Assembly: GCF_000718775.1 (NCBI RefSeq)
Contig: NZ_JOCB01000017.1
Coordinates: 1 to 64,000, forward strand
Direction of reading: 5' to 3'
Origin: Streptomyces sp. NRRL S-31
GTDB taxonomy: Bacteria > Actinomycetota > Actinomycetes > Streptomycetales > Streptomycetaceae
DNA: 64,000 nt
In this document: one piece after another, positions 25,003 to 33,761 of the stretch
Numbering within the stretch: the stretch's first letter is position 1
How the letters are laid out: every line of letters starts with the position of its first letter
The notes under the pieces: model-generated
Told to the model about the DNA's origin: nothing
The model's database searches: none
Seen by the model: the letters and a program-made list of their open reading frames with translations, nothing else
Made by a program: the position numbers and the translations under genes

Positions 25003-25105
25003 GCCGGCCGGTCGCCGGTACCCGCGCCCGGGGCCGCCGGAGCGGGCGCCCACGACGCGTCGGCCGGGGACGGCCCGGACACCGCCCGGCGGAAAGGGGA
25101 CAGGC

Positions 25106-25786
25106 ATGACGACAGGGGACACGACAGCCCCGGCGCGGACCCTGAGCGCCGCCTACGGGGCGGCCTCGGCTGCCGTAGCGGGCCTCGGCGACGAGGAGTC
25201 GTGGCGGCCGACCGGCTGCACCGGCTGGGCGGTCCGCGACCTCGTCTTCCACTGCCTCGGGGACGCCCAGCGCGCCCTGGTGGCCCTGCACACCCCCACG
25301 GACGAGCCCGTCGACCGGGACGCCGTGACGTACTGGCGGGACTGGCGGCCGGACACCGCCGGGGCGGCGAACGGCCGGCGCTGGGCCCGGGTGAACGGCA
25401 GCATGTTCCTCGACTTCGGCCAGCTGAAGGAGCTGTACCTGGAGACGCTGGCGGCGACCGTGCGGGCGGCGCGGGAGGCCCGCCCCGAGCGCCGGGTGGC
25501 CACGCAGGGGCACGTGCTGACGGCCGGCGACCTGATCACCACGCTCGCGGTGGAGGCGACCGTCCACCACCTCGACCTGACCGTGGGGCTCCCGCACGCC
25601 CCGGACCCCTCGCCCGAGGGGCTGGCCGCCGTGCGCGCCACCCTGGACGGGCTGCTCGGCGGGTCGGCCCCGCCGGAGTGGAGCGACGCGCACTACGCGC
25701 GCGTGGGCACCGGCCGGGCCGCGCTCACCGGCGCCGAGCGTGCCGCCCTCGGCCCGTCGGCCGACCGGTTCCCGCTGTTCGGGTGA
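25106..25786 (+). CDS. Mycothiol-dependent maleylpyruvate isomerase-like protein
   Basis: A 226-residue protein of the DinB/MDMPI superfamily, a four-helix bundle that binds a divalent metal with three histidine/acidic residues. WRPTGCTGWAVRDLVFHCLGD (about residues 33-53) supplies the first His, LAVEATVHHLDLT (about 147-159) the others. Members use mycothiol for isomerisation or thiol transfer. The specific reaction cannot be told. It is preceded by GGAAAGGGGA. No catabolic genes adjoin it. Confidence 0.8.
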   Translation: MTTGDTTAPARTLSAAYGAASAAVAGLGDEESWRPTGCTGWAVRDLVFHCLGDAQRALVALHTPTDEPVDRDAVTYWRDWRPDTAGAANGRRWARVNGSMFLDFGQLKELYLETLAATVRAAREARPERRVATQGHVLTAGDLITTLAVEATVHHLDLTVGLPHAPDPSPEGLAAVRATLDGLLGGSAPPEWSDAHYARVGTGRAALTGAERAALGPSADRFPLFG

Positions 25787-25891
25787 GCCCCCCGCCCGTC
25801 CCGCGGCCGGCACGCCCGACCCGGGGACACGCGCGCCCGGCGCCCGCGCGGTGCGGGGCGCACCGGCCGGAGGGATGGAAACCTGCGCCTC

Positions 25892-26173
25892 ATGAACAAC
25901 CCTCCCAGTGTCAACAGCTACGTCGACCGGGTCACGGCGGGTCCCGGCGGGGCGATGACCGACGAAGTCGGCGTCATCACCGGCGACCTCACCGTCGCGA
26001 CCATCCTCCAGCCCGACGGCCACAGTGTGCGCGTCACCGTCCGGCACTCCGGCGGCGACACCTGGTACACCCTCTCCGGCAGCCCCGCCACGGTGCCGGC
26101 CGGCCGGCTCGCGGCGTACCACCGGGACCTGCTGGGCCGTATCCGGCGGGGTGGTGGGACCCGTGCCGGCTGA
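25892..26173 (+). CDS. Small hypothetical protein
   Basis: A 93-residue protein I do not recognise (starts MNNPPSVNSYVDRVTAGPGG). The middle is beta-rich (ITGDLTVATILQPDGHSVRVTVRH, TWYTLSGSPATV), the end basic. There is no signal peptide or membrane segment. A GGAGGG motif lies about 20 nt upstream, further than usual, so the start or the gene itself is less certain. Codon bias is consistent with coding. Confidence 0.55.
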   Translation: MNNPPSVNSYVDRVTAGPGGAMTDEVGVITGDLTVATILQPDGHSVRVTVRHSGGDTWYTLSGSPATVPAGRLAAYHRDLLGRIRRGGGTRAG

Positions 26174-26263
26174 GCCGGCCGCACGGCACCACGGCGCCGC
26201 CTTCCGTAGGCTGAGGAGGTCCGTCCCTCCCCCGGGGAGGTCTGCCGCAGGCAGGAGACCGTC

Positions 26264-27145
26264 GTGATCGAACTGGCCGCGGTGTTCGCCGTCGCGGGCG
26301 CGGCGAGCAACGCCGTGGGCACCGCGTTCCAGCGCAAGGCGGCCTCGGCCAGCAGCCGCGGCGGGATCAGGCTGCTCGCGGAGCTGGTGCACCGCCCGTT
26401 CTGGGTGATCGGCATGGCCGGTGTCATCTGCGCCGCGCTGTTCCAGAGCCTGGCCCTGGTCAACGGTCCGCTCGCGCTGGTGCAGCCGCTGTTCATCCTG
26501 GAGCTGCCGTTCGCGCTGCTGGTCGCCGCCCCGCTGATGCACCGGCGGCTGCCGCACTGGGGCTGGTGGGGCGTCGGCGGCTGCGTGGCGGGCCTCGCCC
26601 TGCTGCTGGTCGCCGCCGCCCCGCACGGCGCGACCGACCAGGCGCCCCTCGCCCGGTGGATCTGGGCCCTGTGCCTGTGCGTGGGCGCGATGGCCGTAGC
26701 GGTGGCGCTGGCCGGGCGGGGACGCCCGCCGGCCCGGCGGGCCGCACTGCTGGCCGCCGCCTCCGCGATCGGCAACGCCCTCACCGCCGCCCTGCTGAAG
26801 TCGGCCAGCGGCACCTTCGCCGACCAGGGCTTCACGGCGTTCCTGCGGTCGTGGCAGACGTACGGCTTCGCGCTCGCCGGCGTCGCCGCCGTGCTGCTGC
26901 TGGAGAACGCCCTCCAGGCCGGCCCGCTGGCCGCCGCGCAGCCCGCGCTGACCATCGGCGACGCGGTGGTGAGCCTGACCCTCGGCATCACGCTCTTCGA
27001 CGAACGGATCCGCACCGGCTGGTGGCTGGTGCCCGAGGCGCTCGGCGCCCTGCTGATCGTCGGGGGCGTGGCGGTCCTCAGCCGGGCCGTCGGGCGGATC
27101 ATCGTGCTGCCGGTCCCGGCCGAGGAGGAGAACGTGGCCTCGTGA
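26264..27145 (+). CDS. DMT-superfamily transporter
   Basis: A 293-residue membrane protein with nine to ten hydrophobic segments, arranged like EamA/NIPA-type drug/metabolite transporters. Duplicated halves are visible: GAASNAVGTAFQRKAA at the start and GNALTAALLKSASGTFA in the middle, each followed by PLALVQPLF / PLAAAQPALTIGDA. The substrate is unknown. The GTG at 26264 follows GGCAGGAG by about 6 nt. A CCTCCCC/GGGGAGG hairpin lies just upstream of the ribosome-binding site. Confidence 0.82.
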   Translation: MIELAAVFAVAGAASNAVGTAFQRKAASASSRGGIRLLAELVHRPFWVIGMAGVICAALFQSLALVNGPLALVQPLFILELPFALLVAAPLMHRRLPHWGWWGVGGCVAGLALLLVAAAPHGATDQAPLARWIWALCLCVGAMAVAVALAGRGRPPARRAALLAAASAIGNALTAALLKSASGTFADQGFTAFLRSWQTYGFALAGVAAVLLLENALQAGPLAAAQPALTIGDAVVSLTLGITLFDERIRTGWWLVPEALGALLIVGGVAVLSRAVGRIIVLPVPAEEENVAS

Positions 27146-27288
27146 GGCCGCTCGGGGGCGGTGACCGGTGGCGGCCCATCCGACTCCGGGATCAGCGCGG
27201 GGCACCGGCCGGATCCGGCCCGGGGCGCCGCGCCGGAGCTGACTCGATCACCCGGATCACCGCCCCGCGGGCGCTCGCGCGGGGCCGC

Positions 27289-27771
27289 TCACTGCTCGGC
27301 GCGCACCGGGTGCCTGCTCATGATGGAGACGCGGTTGAACGCGTTGATGGTGACGGCCACCCAGACCACCGCGGCGATCTGGTCCTCGGTGAGGACGTCC
27401 CGCGCCGCCGCGTAGGCGGCGTCCTGGGCGGCGCCGTCGGCCGCCGTGGTGGTCGCCTCGGCCAGGGCCAGGGCGGCCCGCTCGGCGGGGGTGAACAGGT
27501 CGGCGTCGCGCCAGGCGGCCAGCACGCCGAGGCGCTGCGGGGTGTCGCCCGCCCGCAGCGCGGCGCGGGTGTGCACGTGCAGGCAGTAGGCGCAGCCGTT
27601 CAGCTGGGAGACACGGAGGTTGACCAGTTCCACCAGCACGCGGTCCAGGCCGGCCTCGGCGGCGGTCGCGCGGACCGCCTCGGACGTCTGCACCAGCGCG
27701 TGGTACGCCTTGGGGCTCTGCTTGTCGATGTAGATCCGCCGGGTGGCGCCGGCCGGAACGGGACTGGTCAA
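27289..27771 (-). CDS. AhpD-like alkylhydroperoxidase (carboxymuconolactone decarboxylase family)
   Basis: A 160-residue helical protein of the CMD/AhpD family. The redox motif is GCAYCLHVHTRAA (CxxC with following His, about residues 60-72), the hallmark of peroxidatic AhpD-type proteins. The start is a TTG at 27771 behind GGAGGAG. It is preceded by a CATTTT-N5-AAAATG inverted repeat in an AT-rich patch. The ArsR-type gene upstream has the same orientation but is 88 nt away. Confidence 0.85.
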   Translation of the reverse strand: MTSPVPAGATRRIYIDKQSPKAYHALVQTSEAVRATAAEAGLDRVLVELVNLRVSQLNGCAYCLHVHTRAALRAGDTPQRLGVLAAWRDADLFTPAERAALALAEATTTAADGAAQDAAYAAARDVLTEDQIAAVVWVAVTINAFNRVSIMSRHPVRAEQ

Positions 27772-27790
27772 CCTGGGCTCCTCCGCACTC

Positions 27791-27807
27791 CATTTTTGTT
27801 GAAAATG
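27791..27807. promoter_or_regulatory. CATTTT-N5-AAAATG inverted repeat before the AhpD-like gene
   Basis: A 6-5-6 inverted repeat sits 20 nt upstream of the TTG start, within the sequence CCATTTTTGTTGAAAATGAAACTATCA. The core TGAAAATGA also matches the left half of the Streptomyces Zur consensus (TGAAAATGATTTTCA), but the right half does not. It may be an operator; the regulator is undecided. Confidence 0.45.
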
Positions 27808-27859
27808 AAACTATCACGAGGTGCGAGGGAACCATGCCGAAGGGGCGCGCTCCAGCCGC

Positions 27860-28201
27860 TCAATCGGCGACCGTCTCGTGCGCCCCGGCGACGACGAGGT
27901 CGAGCAGACCCGGGAAGCGGGCGTCGAGGTCGGCACGGCGCAGCCGGTTCAACCGCCGGGCCCCCTCGTCGCGCTGACGGATGACCCCGGCCTCGCGCAG
28001 CACCTTGAAGTGGCCGCTCCGGGTGGACTTGCCGACCGGCAGCGCGAACGTCGCGCAGGCCAGCTCCCCCTCCGGTCCGGCGGCGGCGAGCCGGGCGACG
28101 ACGGCCAGCCGGACCGGGCCGCCGAGGGCGGCGAGCACGGCGTCGATCCGCAGCTGGTCGCGGTCCGGGTGGACGAGCGGGGTGGCGGTACGGCTGGCCA
28201 T
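27860..28201 (-). CDS. ArsR-type winged-helix regulator
   Basis: A 113-residue regulator with the ArsR fold: VLAALGGPVRLAVVARLA, FALPVGKSTRSGHFKVLREAGVIRQRDEGARRLNRLRRADLDARFPGLLDLV. No cysteine cluster for metal binding is visible, so it belongs to the non-metal branch that often represses neighbouring genes. The ATG at 28201 is preceded by a GGGGG motif. Three CGAACAT elements just upstream form a likely autoregulatory site. Confidence 0.85.
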   Translation of the reverse strand: MASRTATPLVHPDRDQLRIDAVLAALGGPVRLAVVARLAAAGPEGELACATFALPVGKSTRSGHFKVLREAGVIRQRDEGARRLNRLRRADLDARFPGLLDLVVAGAHETVAD

Positions 28202-28220
28202 GCCCCCAGGATACCCAAGC

Positions 28221-28262
28221 ATGTTCGGGCCTCGCGAACATACGTTCGTCAACTCCGAACAT
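28221..28262. promoter_or_regulatory. CGAACAT inverted/direct repeat operator
   Basis: ATGTTCG (28221-28227) and CGAACAT (28235-28241) form a 7-7-7 inverted repeat. A third CGAACAT lies at 28256-28262, with ACGTTCG (28242-28248) between. The cluster is 20-60 nt upstream of the ArsR-type start and fits a cooperative operator for it. Confidence 0.7.
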
Positions 28263-28373
28263 GGTGCCCGGGAGGCACCCAGGGCCCCCTCGCGGACGCG
28301 GTCGGTCACCGGCGGGTGCCGCACGCCGGGCGCCGGGCGAGGTGGCCCCCGCCCGGCCGGGTCCGCCTCCGGC

Positions 28374-29975
28374 TCAGGCGGCGGGCCGGGCACAGGTGAC
28401 GTCCCCGGCCGGCAGGCGGCCGGTGGCGAGGTAGGCGTTGACCGTGCCGTCCACGCACGGGCTGCCGAAGACGCCGTAGAGCGCGTGCTGGTCGGCGTCG
28501 CGCTGGGTCACCAGCCGGGAGCCGGGCCAGCCGCGGTGCACCTCGCGGGCGCCCCGGTAGGTGGTGCGCGGGTCGCCGGTGGCGTTGACGAGCAGGGCCG
28601 GCCGGCCGGCGCGGACCGCCGTCGGGGGTTCGCGCGGCGGGTCCCAGAACGCGCACGGGTTGATGTCGTGGGTGACGGGAGCGAACAGCCGGTCCCCCGT
28701 CCCGGCGCGGCGCAGGTCACGCCAGTACGTCTCCGGATCGCGGGGCGCGGCCACGTCCGCGCACAGGATGGCCGTCTGCACACTGCCGTAGGCGGAATCG
28801 TGCCCGGTCAGCAGGAACCCCAGGACCCCGGCGAGTGCCGGGGACGGGGTGGTCTCCCGGCCGCCGACGGCACGGCGCAGGTCCCGTACGCCCTCGGCGA
28901 GTTCGCCGTAGGCCGTGGGGTTGTCCTGCGAGAGGCCGTTGAAGACGATGACGGGCAGTACGTGTTCGTCCACCCGGTACGCGCCCAGCCGCAGCGGGGT
29001 GCGGGCGGCGGCCGACCGGACCTCCCGGACGGCGGCCAGCACGGCGCCGCGGGTGCGGCCGAGCCCGTAGGCCGCGTCGTGCGCGGCGGCCCAGTCCGCC
29101 CAGTCGGCCAGGGCGTGCCGGTTGGCCCGCTCCGTGCCCCGCAGCAGCCGCGGACTGTAGTCGGCGGGGTTGATCACGCCGTCCAGGACGACCCGGTCGG
29201 TCCGGCCGGGGAACATCGTCGCGTACACCTGGCCGAGGTAGGTGCCGTAGGAGTAGCCCAGGTAGGAGATCCTCCGCTCGCCCAGCGCCGCGCGGATCAC
29301 GTCCATGTCGCGTGCGGTGTTCCGGGTGCCGGCGTACGGCAGCAGGTCACCGGCGTGGGCGCGGCAGCGGCGGGCGAGGTCGGCGGCGAAGGCGGTCATC
29401 CGGTCGAAGCCGGCGCGGCCGGTGCCGGCGCCGCGGACCATGCTGCCGGTGGGCCACCGGCAGTCGAGCGGGGTGCTGCGGCCGACGAAGCGGGGATCGA
29501 CGCCCACCACGTCGTAGCGCGCGGCCACCTCCTTCATGGCGGCGCGCACGAAGGGCGGGTCGCCGACCGTCTGTCCGCCGGGACCGCCGCTGTTGAGCAG
29601 CAGCGCGCCGACGCGGTGCGCGGTGTCGGTGCCCTTGATCCGGGAGATGGCGACGGTGATCGTACGGCCGTCCGGGCGGGAGTAGTCCAGCGGGACCGAG
29701 ATGTCGGCGCAGCGGGCGCCGGCCCGGTCGAGTTCCCTGCCGGTGGCGTCGTCGGGGCCGAGCACACAGCTCTTCCAGTGCGGTCGCTGGTGGTGGAAGC
29801 GGGCGAGGGGGTCGGCCGCCGGACGGGCCACGGCAGGCGCGGGGGCGGCTTCGGGCGCGGGGGCGGCGCCCAGGGACAGCGCGCCCGCCAGACCCAGGGC
29901 GACGGCCGCCGCGGCCCGTGCGGCGGGGCGGCGCGGACGGCCGGGGCCGCCACGGGAGGTGGAGCCGGTCATCAT
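28374..29975 (-). CDS. Secreted alpha/beta-hydrolase, tripeptidyl-aminopeptidase-like
   Basis: A 533-residue exported hydrolase. An Arg-rich N-terminus followed by VALGLAGALSLGAAPAPEA is a signal peptide. The nucleophile elbow GYSYGTYLG, the oxyanion segment LLLNSGGPGG and a C-terminal TAP-like domain (LLVNATGDPRTTYRGA with the acid, DADQHALYG with the His) form a complete triad. The family releases N-terminal tripeptides or hydrolyses esters. Two ATGs (29975, 29972) overlap the upstream stop codon (ATGATGA), so it is coupled to the serine-hydrolase gene. Confidence 0.85.
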   Translation of the reverse strand: MMTGSTSRGGPGRPRRPAARAAAAVALGLAGALSLGAAPAPEAAPAPAVARPAADPLARFHHQRPHWKSCVLGPDDATGRELDRAGARCADISVPLDYSRPDGRTITVAISRIKGTDTAHRVGALLLNSGGPGGQTVGDPPFVRAAMKEVAARYDVVGVDPRFVGRSTPLDCRWPTGSMVRGAGTGRAGFDRMTAFAADLARRCRAHAGDLLPYAGTRNTARDMDVIRAALGERRISYLGYSYGTYLGQVYATMFPGRTDRVVLDGVINPADYSPRLLRGTERANRHALADWADWAAAHDAAYGLGRTRGAVLAAVREVRSAAARTPLRLGAYRVDEHVLPVIVFNGLSQDNPTAYGELAEGVRDLRRAVGGRETTPSPALAGVLGFLLTGHDSAYGSVQTAILCADVAAPRDPETYWRDLRRAGTGDRLFAPVTHDINPCAFWDPPREPPTAVRAGRPALLVNATGDPRTTYRGAREVHRGWPGSRLVTQRDADQHALYGVFGSPCVDGTVNAYLATGRLPAGDVTCARPAA

Positions 29976-31177
29976 GCGGAGGTCCTTTCGGCAGGGGCGC
30001 CCTCGCAGAGGGCCTTGTCGACGACGTCGAGGAAGTCCAGTTCGGCCGGGAGCGTGGCGGGCACCTCGGTCAGGGCCACGGCGACGCCCCGGCCGCCGGG
30101 TCCGACGGCGACCAGCGCGCGGTGTCCGCCGGGCACGGTCCCGGCGTGGCCGAACCACCGGCCGCCGCACGACAGCGGTGAGGAGATCAGGCCGAGCCCG
30201 TAGCGGGCGCCGGGCCACAGCCGGTCGGGGTCGGCGGCCACCGTCCGCCGCATCTCGGCCAGTTGCGGCGCGGGCAGCAGCCGGCCGCCGAACAGCGCGG
30301 CGGCGAACCGGGTCAGGTCGGCCGGGGTGGAGACCAGGGCGCCGCCGACCCCGCCGAAGCTCGTGTTCCAGGCGGTGCCGTCGACGCGGCGGCCGTCGGC
30401 CGCGGTGAAGTAGCTGTGCGAGTGCGGCCCGCGGACGCGGGGGTCGTCGCCCGGCCAGTAGGTGTCGCGCAGGCCCAGCGGCTCGATGATCCGGCGGGTG
30501 ATCTCCGTCTCCGGGCCGTGCCCGGTGACCCGGCGGACGATCAGCCCGGCGACGAGGTAGTTCGTGGTCGCGTAGTGCCAGGCCCGCCGCGGGCGCGGCA
30601 GCCGCAGGGCGCGGGCGATGAGCCGGCGCGGCTCGAAGTGGCGGTAGCGGACCCGCTCGGGGTGCTCCCACTCGGGTGCCTCAAGGTAGTCGGGCAGCCC
30701 GCTGGTGTGCCGAAGGAGCTGTCGTACGGTGATCCGCCGGCCGTCGTACCCACCCGCGCGGATCAGGCCCGGCAGGTAGCGCTCGACGGGGGCGTCCAGG
30801 GACAGCCGCCGTTCGGCGGCGAGTCGCAGCACGACGGTCGCGGTGAAGGTCTTGGTGACGCTGCCGACGCGCAGCCGGTCGGTGGCGTTCATGGGGCGTC
30901 CGCTGCGCAGCTCGGCCACGCCGTCGGTCACCGTCCAGCGGGCGCAGGCGGCGCCCGGGGCGGGCCCGGTGCCCAGGACGGCGGCGCCGGCGATCCGGTC
31001 GTGTGCCACCAACCGGTGCACGGACCGGCTCACCGCCGGGTGCGGGCCGCACCCGCGCGGCGCCTTCGGGGAGGGGTGCGCGACGGCGGCCGGGGTGGCG
31101 GCGGTCAGCAGGCAGACCGCGGTCACGACGGCGAGACCGGTACGGCGAAGTACGGGAATCGGTAAGGAGATCGCCAT
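29972..31177 (-). CDS. Secreted serine hydrolase (beta-lactamase/D-Ala-D-Ala carboxypeptidase fold)
   Basis: A 401-residue exported S12-type hydrolase. The signal peptide covers about residues 1-33 (ending AAVAHPS). The active-site SxxK is SVTK at 106-109 and the third motif is HAG (FGHAGTVPGG). The second motif, usually YxN, reads YATTNY, so the Asn is not in the standard place. Such proteins act on peptidoglycan peptides, esters or D-amino-acid peptides. Its stop overlaps the start of the TAP-like hydrolase, so both secreted enzymes are made together. Confidence 0.83.
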   Translation of the reverse strand: MAISLPIPVLRRTGLAVVTAVCLLTAATPAAVAHPSPKAPRGCGPHPAVSRSVHRLVAHDRIAGAAVLGTGPAPGAACARWTVTDGVAELRSGRPMNATDRLRVGSVTKTFTATVVLRLAAERRLSLDAPVERYLPGLIRAGGYDGRRITVRQLLRHTSGLPDYLEAPEWEHPERVRYRHFEPRRLIARALRLPRPRRAWHYATTNYLVAGLIVRRVTGHGPETEITRRIIEPLGLRDTYWPGDDPRVRGPHSHSYFTAADGRRVDGTAWNTSFGGVGGALVSTPADLTRFAAALFGGRLLPAPQLAEMRRTVAADPDRLWPGARYGLGLISSPLSCGGRWFGHAGTVPGGHRALVAVGPGGRGVAVALTEVPATLPAELDFLDVVDKALCEGAPAERTSA

Positions 31178-31461
31178 GTGACCTCACGCTAGGCACCGCG
31201 CGGGGCGCGCTCATTCCGGCAGGCAGGCGATTCGGTACGGGGGCCGGCCCCAGGCGGCCACGGGGGCCAGCCCCCGGGCCGTCGGCGGTTTGAACGGCGC
31301 GCGGGCGGGTGAGCGGGCGCTCGCACAGCAGTGCCAAGGGTGAACCGCGGGCGTTGCCCCGTCCGCGGAACCGGGGACTGACACCCTGCTGGAGGACCCG
31401 GCCCGGCACCGACACGGCCGGGGGTGACGGAGGGTCCGCTCGGTGCCGCTGGGGAGCAGGC

Positions 31462-32259
31462 ATGACGGTTGAGGAAGTCGGGGACGGATCCGCCGCGCCC
31501 TCCGGGCCGCCGCCGGGCCGCCCGAGGGACGGGGAGCGACGACGGGCGCCGCGCCACGTGGCCTGTGTGATGGACGGCAACGGCCGCTGGGCGGCCCGGC
31601 GTTCGTTGCCCCGTACGTCGGGGCACCGGGCGGCGGAGACGACGGTGATCGACGTCATCGAGGCGGCGCGGACGGCCGGCGTGGAGTGGCTGAGTCTGTA
31701 CGCGTTCTCCACCGAGAACTGGCGACGGCCCGGCACCGAGGTCGACTTCCTGATGCGGCTGGTCCGCCGCGTGGTGCGCAAGCACGCCCCGCTGCTGCAC
31801 GCGCGCGGCATCCGCTGCCGGTTCCTCGGTGTGGCCGATCCGCGCATCCCGCCGCCGCTGGCCCGGGACTTCGCCGACCTGATGACGCTGACCGGCCGGA
31901 ACCGGGGCATGACGCTGACCGTGGCGTTCGACCACGGCGGGCGGGGGGACATCGTGGCGGCGGCCCGGTCGCTGATCCGCGCCGGGGTGCCGGCCGAGGC
32001 CGTGGACGAGCGGTGCTTCGCCGACCATCTGCCCTTCCCGGACACGCCCGACGTGGACCTCGTCATCCGGACCTCCGGGGAGCAGCGCATCTCCAACTTC
32101 ATGCTCTGGCAGGTGGCCTACGCGGAGTGGATCTTCCCACCGGTCCTCTGGCCCGACTTCCGCGCACCGCACTTCCTGGAGTGCCTGCACACCTATCAGC
32201 AGCGTCAGCGCCGCTTCGGCGGCCTGGCGCCCGACGCGAACGGAGAACCACGTACGTGA
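31462..32259 (+). CDS. uppS: cis-Prenyltransferase (polyprenyl diphosphate synthase)
   Basis: A 265-residue Z-type prenyltransferase. Residues about 35-43 carry CVMDGNGRWA with the catalytic Asp; FSTENWRRP, the dimerisation/IPP motif RTSGEQRISNFMLWQ and the C-terminal YAEWIFPPVLWPDF are all present. It condenses isopentenyl diphosphate onto an allylic primer. Streptomyces usually have a separate essential uppS, and this copy is coupled by a GTGA overlap to a DUF2236/EF-hand gene. It may therefore supply a specialised polyprenoid rather than the cell-wall carrier. Confidence 0.88.
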   Translation: MTVEEVGDGSAAPSGPPPGRPRDGERRRAPRHVACVMDGNGRWAARRSLPRTSGHRAAETTVIDVIEAARTAGVEWLSLYAFSTENWRRPGTEVDFLMRLVRRVVRKHAPLLHARGIRCRFLGVADPRIPPPLARDFADLMTLTGRNRGMTLTVAFDHGGRGDIVAAARSLIRAGVPAEAVDERCFADHLPFPDTPDVDLVIRTSGEQRISNFMLWQVAYAEWIFPPVLWPDFRAPHFLECLHTYQQRQRRFGGLAPDANGEPRT

Positions 32260-33734
32260 CCGACACAGGCGGCAAGGAGCCCGGGGACGCCGGCGGCGGT
32301 CCGGGGGCCGATCGGCTCTTCGGCCCGGACAGCCAGTTCAACGCCTTCTTCGACGACCCGCGCTGGGCACCCGCCATCGTCCGGGCGACGGTGCTGGAGG
32401 CCGCGCACCCGCAGATCGGCGCGGCCCTGATCGACAACTCCACGTTCGTGGCCCACCCGTGGCGGCGGCTGCGCAACACGGTCGTCAGCCTCCAGCGCAT
32501 GTTCGGGCCCGACGACCAGGTCAGGCACAGGGAGGCGGCACGGCTGAACCGGCTGCACGCGCGGCTGAACGGCACCGACGCGCACGACCGGCCCTACGAC
32601 GCGATGGACCCCGTGGTCCGTGCCTGGGTGGTGGCGACCCTCTTCGAGAGCGGTGTCACGATGTGCCGGCTCAGCGGGCAGCCCCTGGAACCGGCCGCCG
32701 TCGAGCGGCTGTACGCCGAGTTCCAGGCCTATCTCACCGCCCTGGACGGCGATGCCCGCCATCTGCCGCCCACGGTACGGGAGTTCTGGCCCTACTTCGA
32801 CCGGGTGGTGGCGGAGGAACTGGAGAACACGGAGGCGATGCGGGTCATCCTCTACCGGCTCTTCGACCATCTGCCCGCGCCACCGCTGCTGCACGGGGTG
32901 CCCACCCTGTGGGCGGCCGGCCGCGCGCTCGCCGGACCGCTCCTCGGCGCGATCACCGTGGCCTCCCTTCCGGAGCCCTTCCGCAGGCGGGCGGGACTGC
33001 CCGAGCTGCCCGGCGCCCAGACCCTGATGCAGGGCGCCTACCTGGGCGCCGGCCTGGCACGCTTCCTCCCCGCGGGCTGGATCCGCACCGATGCCATCGC
33101 CGCCCTGCTCACCCTCTCCCCCGACGGCGACGACCCCCGGAGCCGCTCGATGGGCGCGCTGGTGGACCGGATGAAGCGCGCCGGTGCCCTGGTCCGGCTG
33201 ATCACCCCCCTGCCGCCGGAGCCGGGTCCCGGCCGGGCGGCGGACGCCCGGCGCAGCGCGGAGGAGTTCTTCGCCGAGGTGCTGGACCAGACCGGGGACG
33301 GCTTCGTGGACTGGCCCGACCTCGCCGCCATGGCCCGGGAGCTCGCCGGCCGTCTCGACCTGGACGAACCGGCGGAGACCCGGCTCTACGACGCCTTCGC
33401 CGGCTGGTGGCGGGAGCTCCAGGCGGCGCTGGACACCGACGGCGACGGCCGCGTCAGCTGCCGGGAGTACGCCGAGGCCGTGCCGTCGCTCGCCGGGCCC
33501 GCGCTGATCAGGGTGGCCGAGGTGCTCTTCGACGTCACCGACGCCGACGGCGACGAACGTGTCGACGCGCACGAGTACCGGGCGCTGTTCCGCCGGGCCT
33601 TCCGACGGGACCCGGGCGGCACGGGCGGCACCGACGGCACGTACACGCGCACGGCGTTCGTGCGGGACTTCCTGGCCTTCATGGCGGGCCGGGCGCGCGC
33701 GACGCCCTATGACCCGCTGTTCGCCGACGCGTGA
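32256..33734 (+). CDS. DUF2236 (MpaB/Lcp-type oxygenase) fused to EF-hands
   Basis: A 492-residue fusion. Residues about 25-290 resemble the DUF2236 oxygenase family (MpaB, latex-clearing protein): HPQIGAALIDNSTFVAHPWRRLRNTVVSLQRMFG, then VVRAWVVATLFESGV and REFWPYFD. Residues about 330-460 contain EF-hand calcium loops: DQTGDGFVDWPD, DTDGDGRVSCRE and DADGDERVDAHE, the last two canonical 12-residue loops with E at position 12. The GTG start overlaps the prenyltransferase stop by 4 nt. Because Lcp cleaves cis-polyisoprene, oxidation of the product of the neighbouring enzyme under calcium control is a reasonable hypothesis. Confidence 0.78.
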   Translation: MTDTGGKEPGDAGGGPGADRLFGPDSQFNAFFDDPRWAPAIVRATVLEAAHPQIGAALIDNSTFVAHPWRRLRNTVVSLQRMFGPDDQVRHREAARLNRLHARLNGTDAHDRPYDAMDPVVRAWVVATLFESGVTMCRLSGQPLEPAAVERLYAEFQAYLTALDGDARHLPPTVREFWPYFDRVVAEELENTEAMRVILYRLFDHLPAPPLLHGVPTLWAAGRALAGPLLGAITVASLPEPFRRRAGLPELPGAQTLMQGAYLGAGLARFLPAGWIRTDAIAALLTLSPDGDDPRSRSMGALVDRMKRAGALVRLITPLPPEPGPGRAADARRSAEEFFAEVLDQTGDGFVDWPDLAAMARELAGRLDLDEPAETRLYDAFAGWWRELQAALDTDGDGRVSCREYAEAVPSLAGPALIRVAEVLFDVTDADGDERVDAHEYRALFRRAFRRDPGGTGGTDGTYTRTAFVRDFLAFMAGRARATPYDPLFADA

Positions 33735-33761
33735 CCGCGGGCCGGGCGGGGCCGCGGCCGG

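Noticed and set aside
33736..33758. Hairpin between the EF-hand fusion and SGNH genes
   Set aside because: CCGCGG arms pair but with a bulge and a short stem; too weak next to the other terminators to list as a feature.
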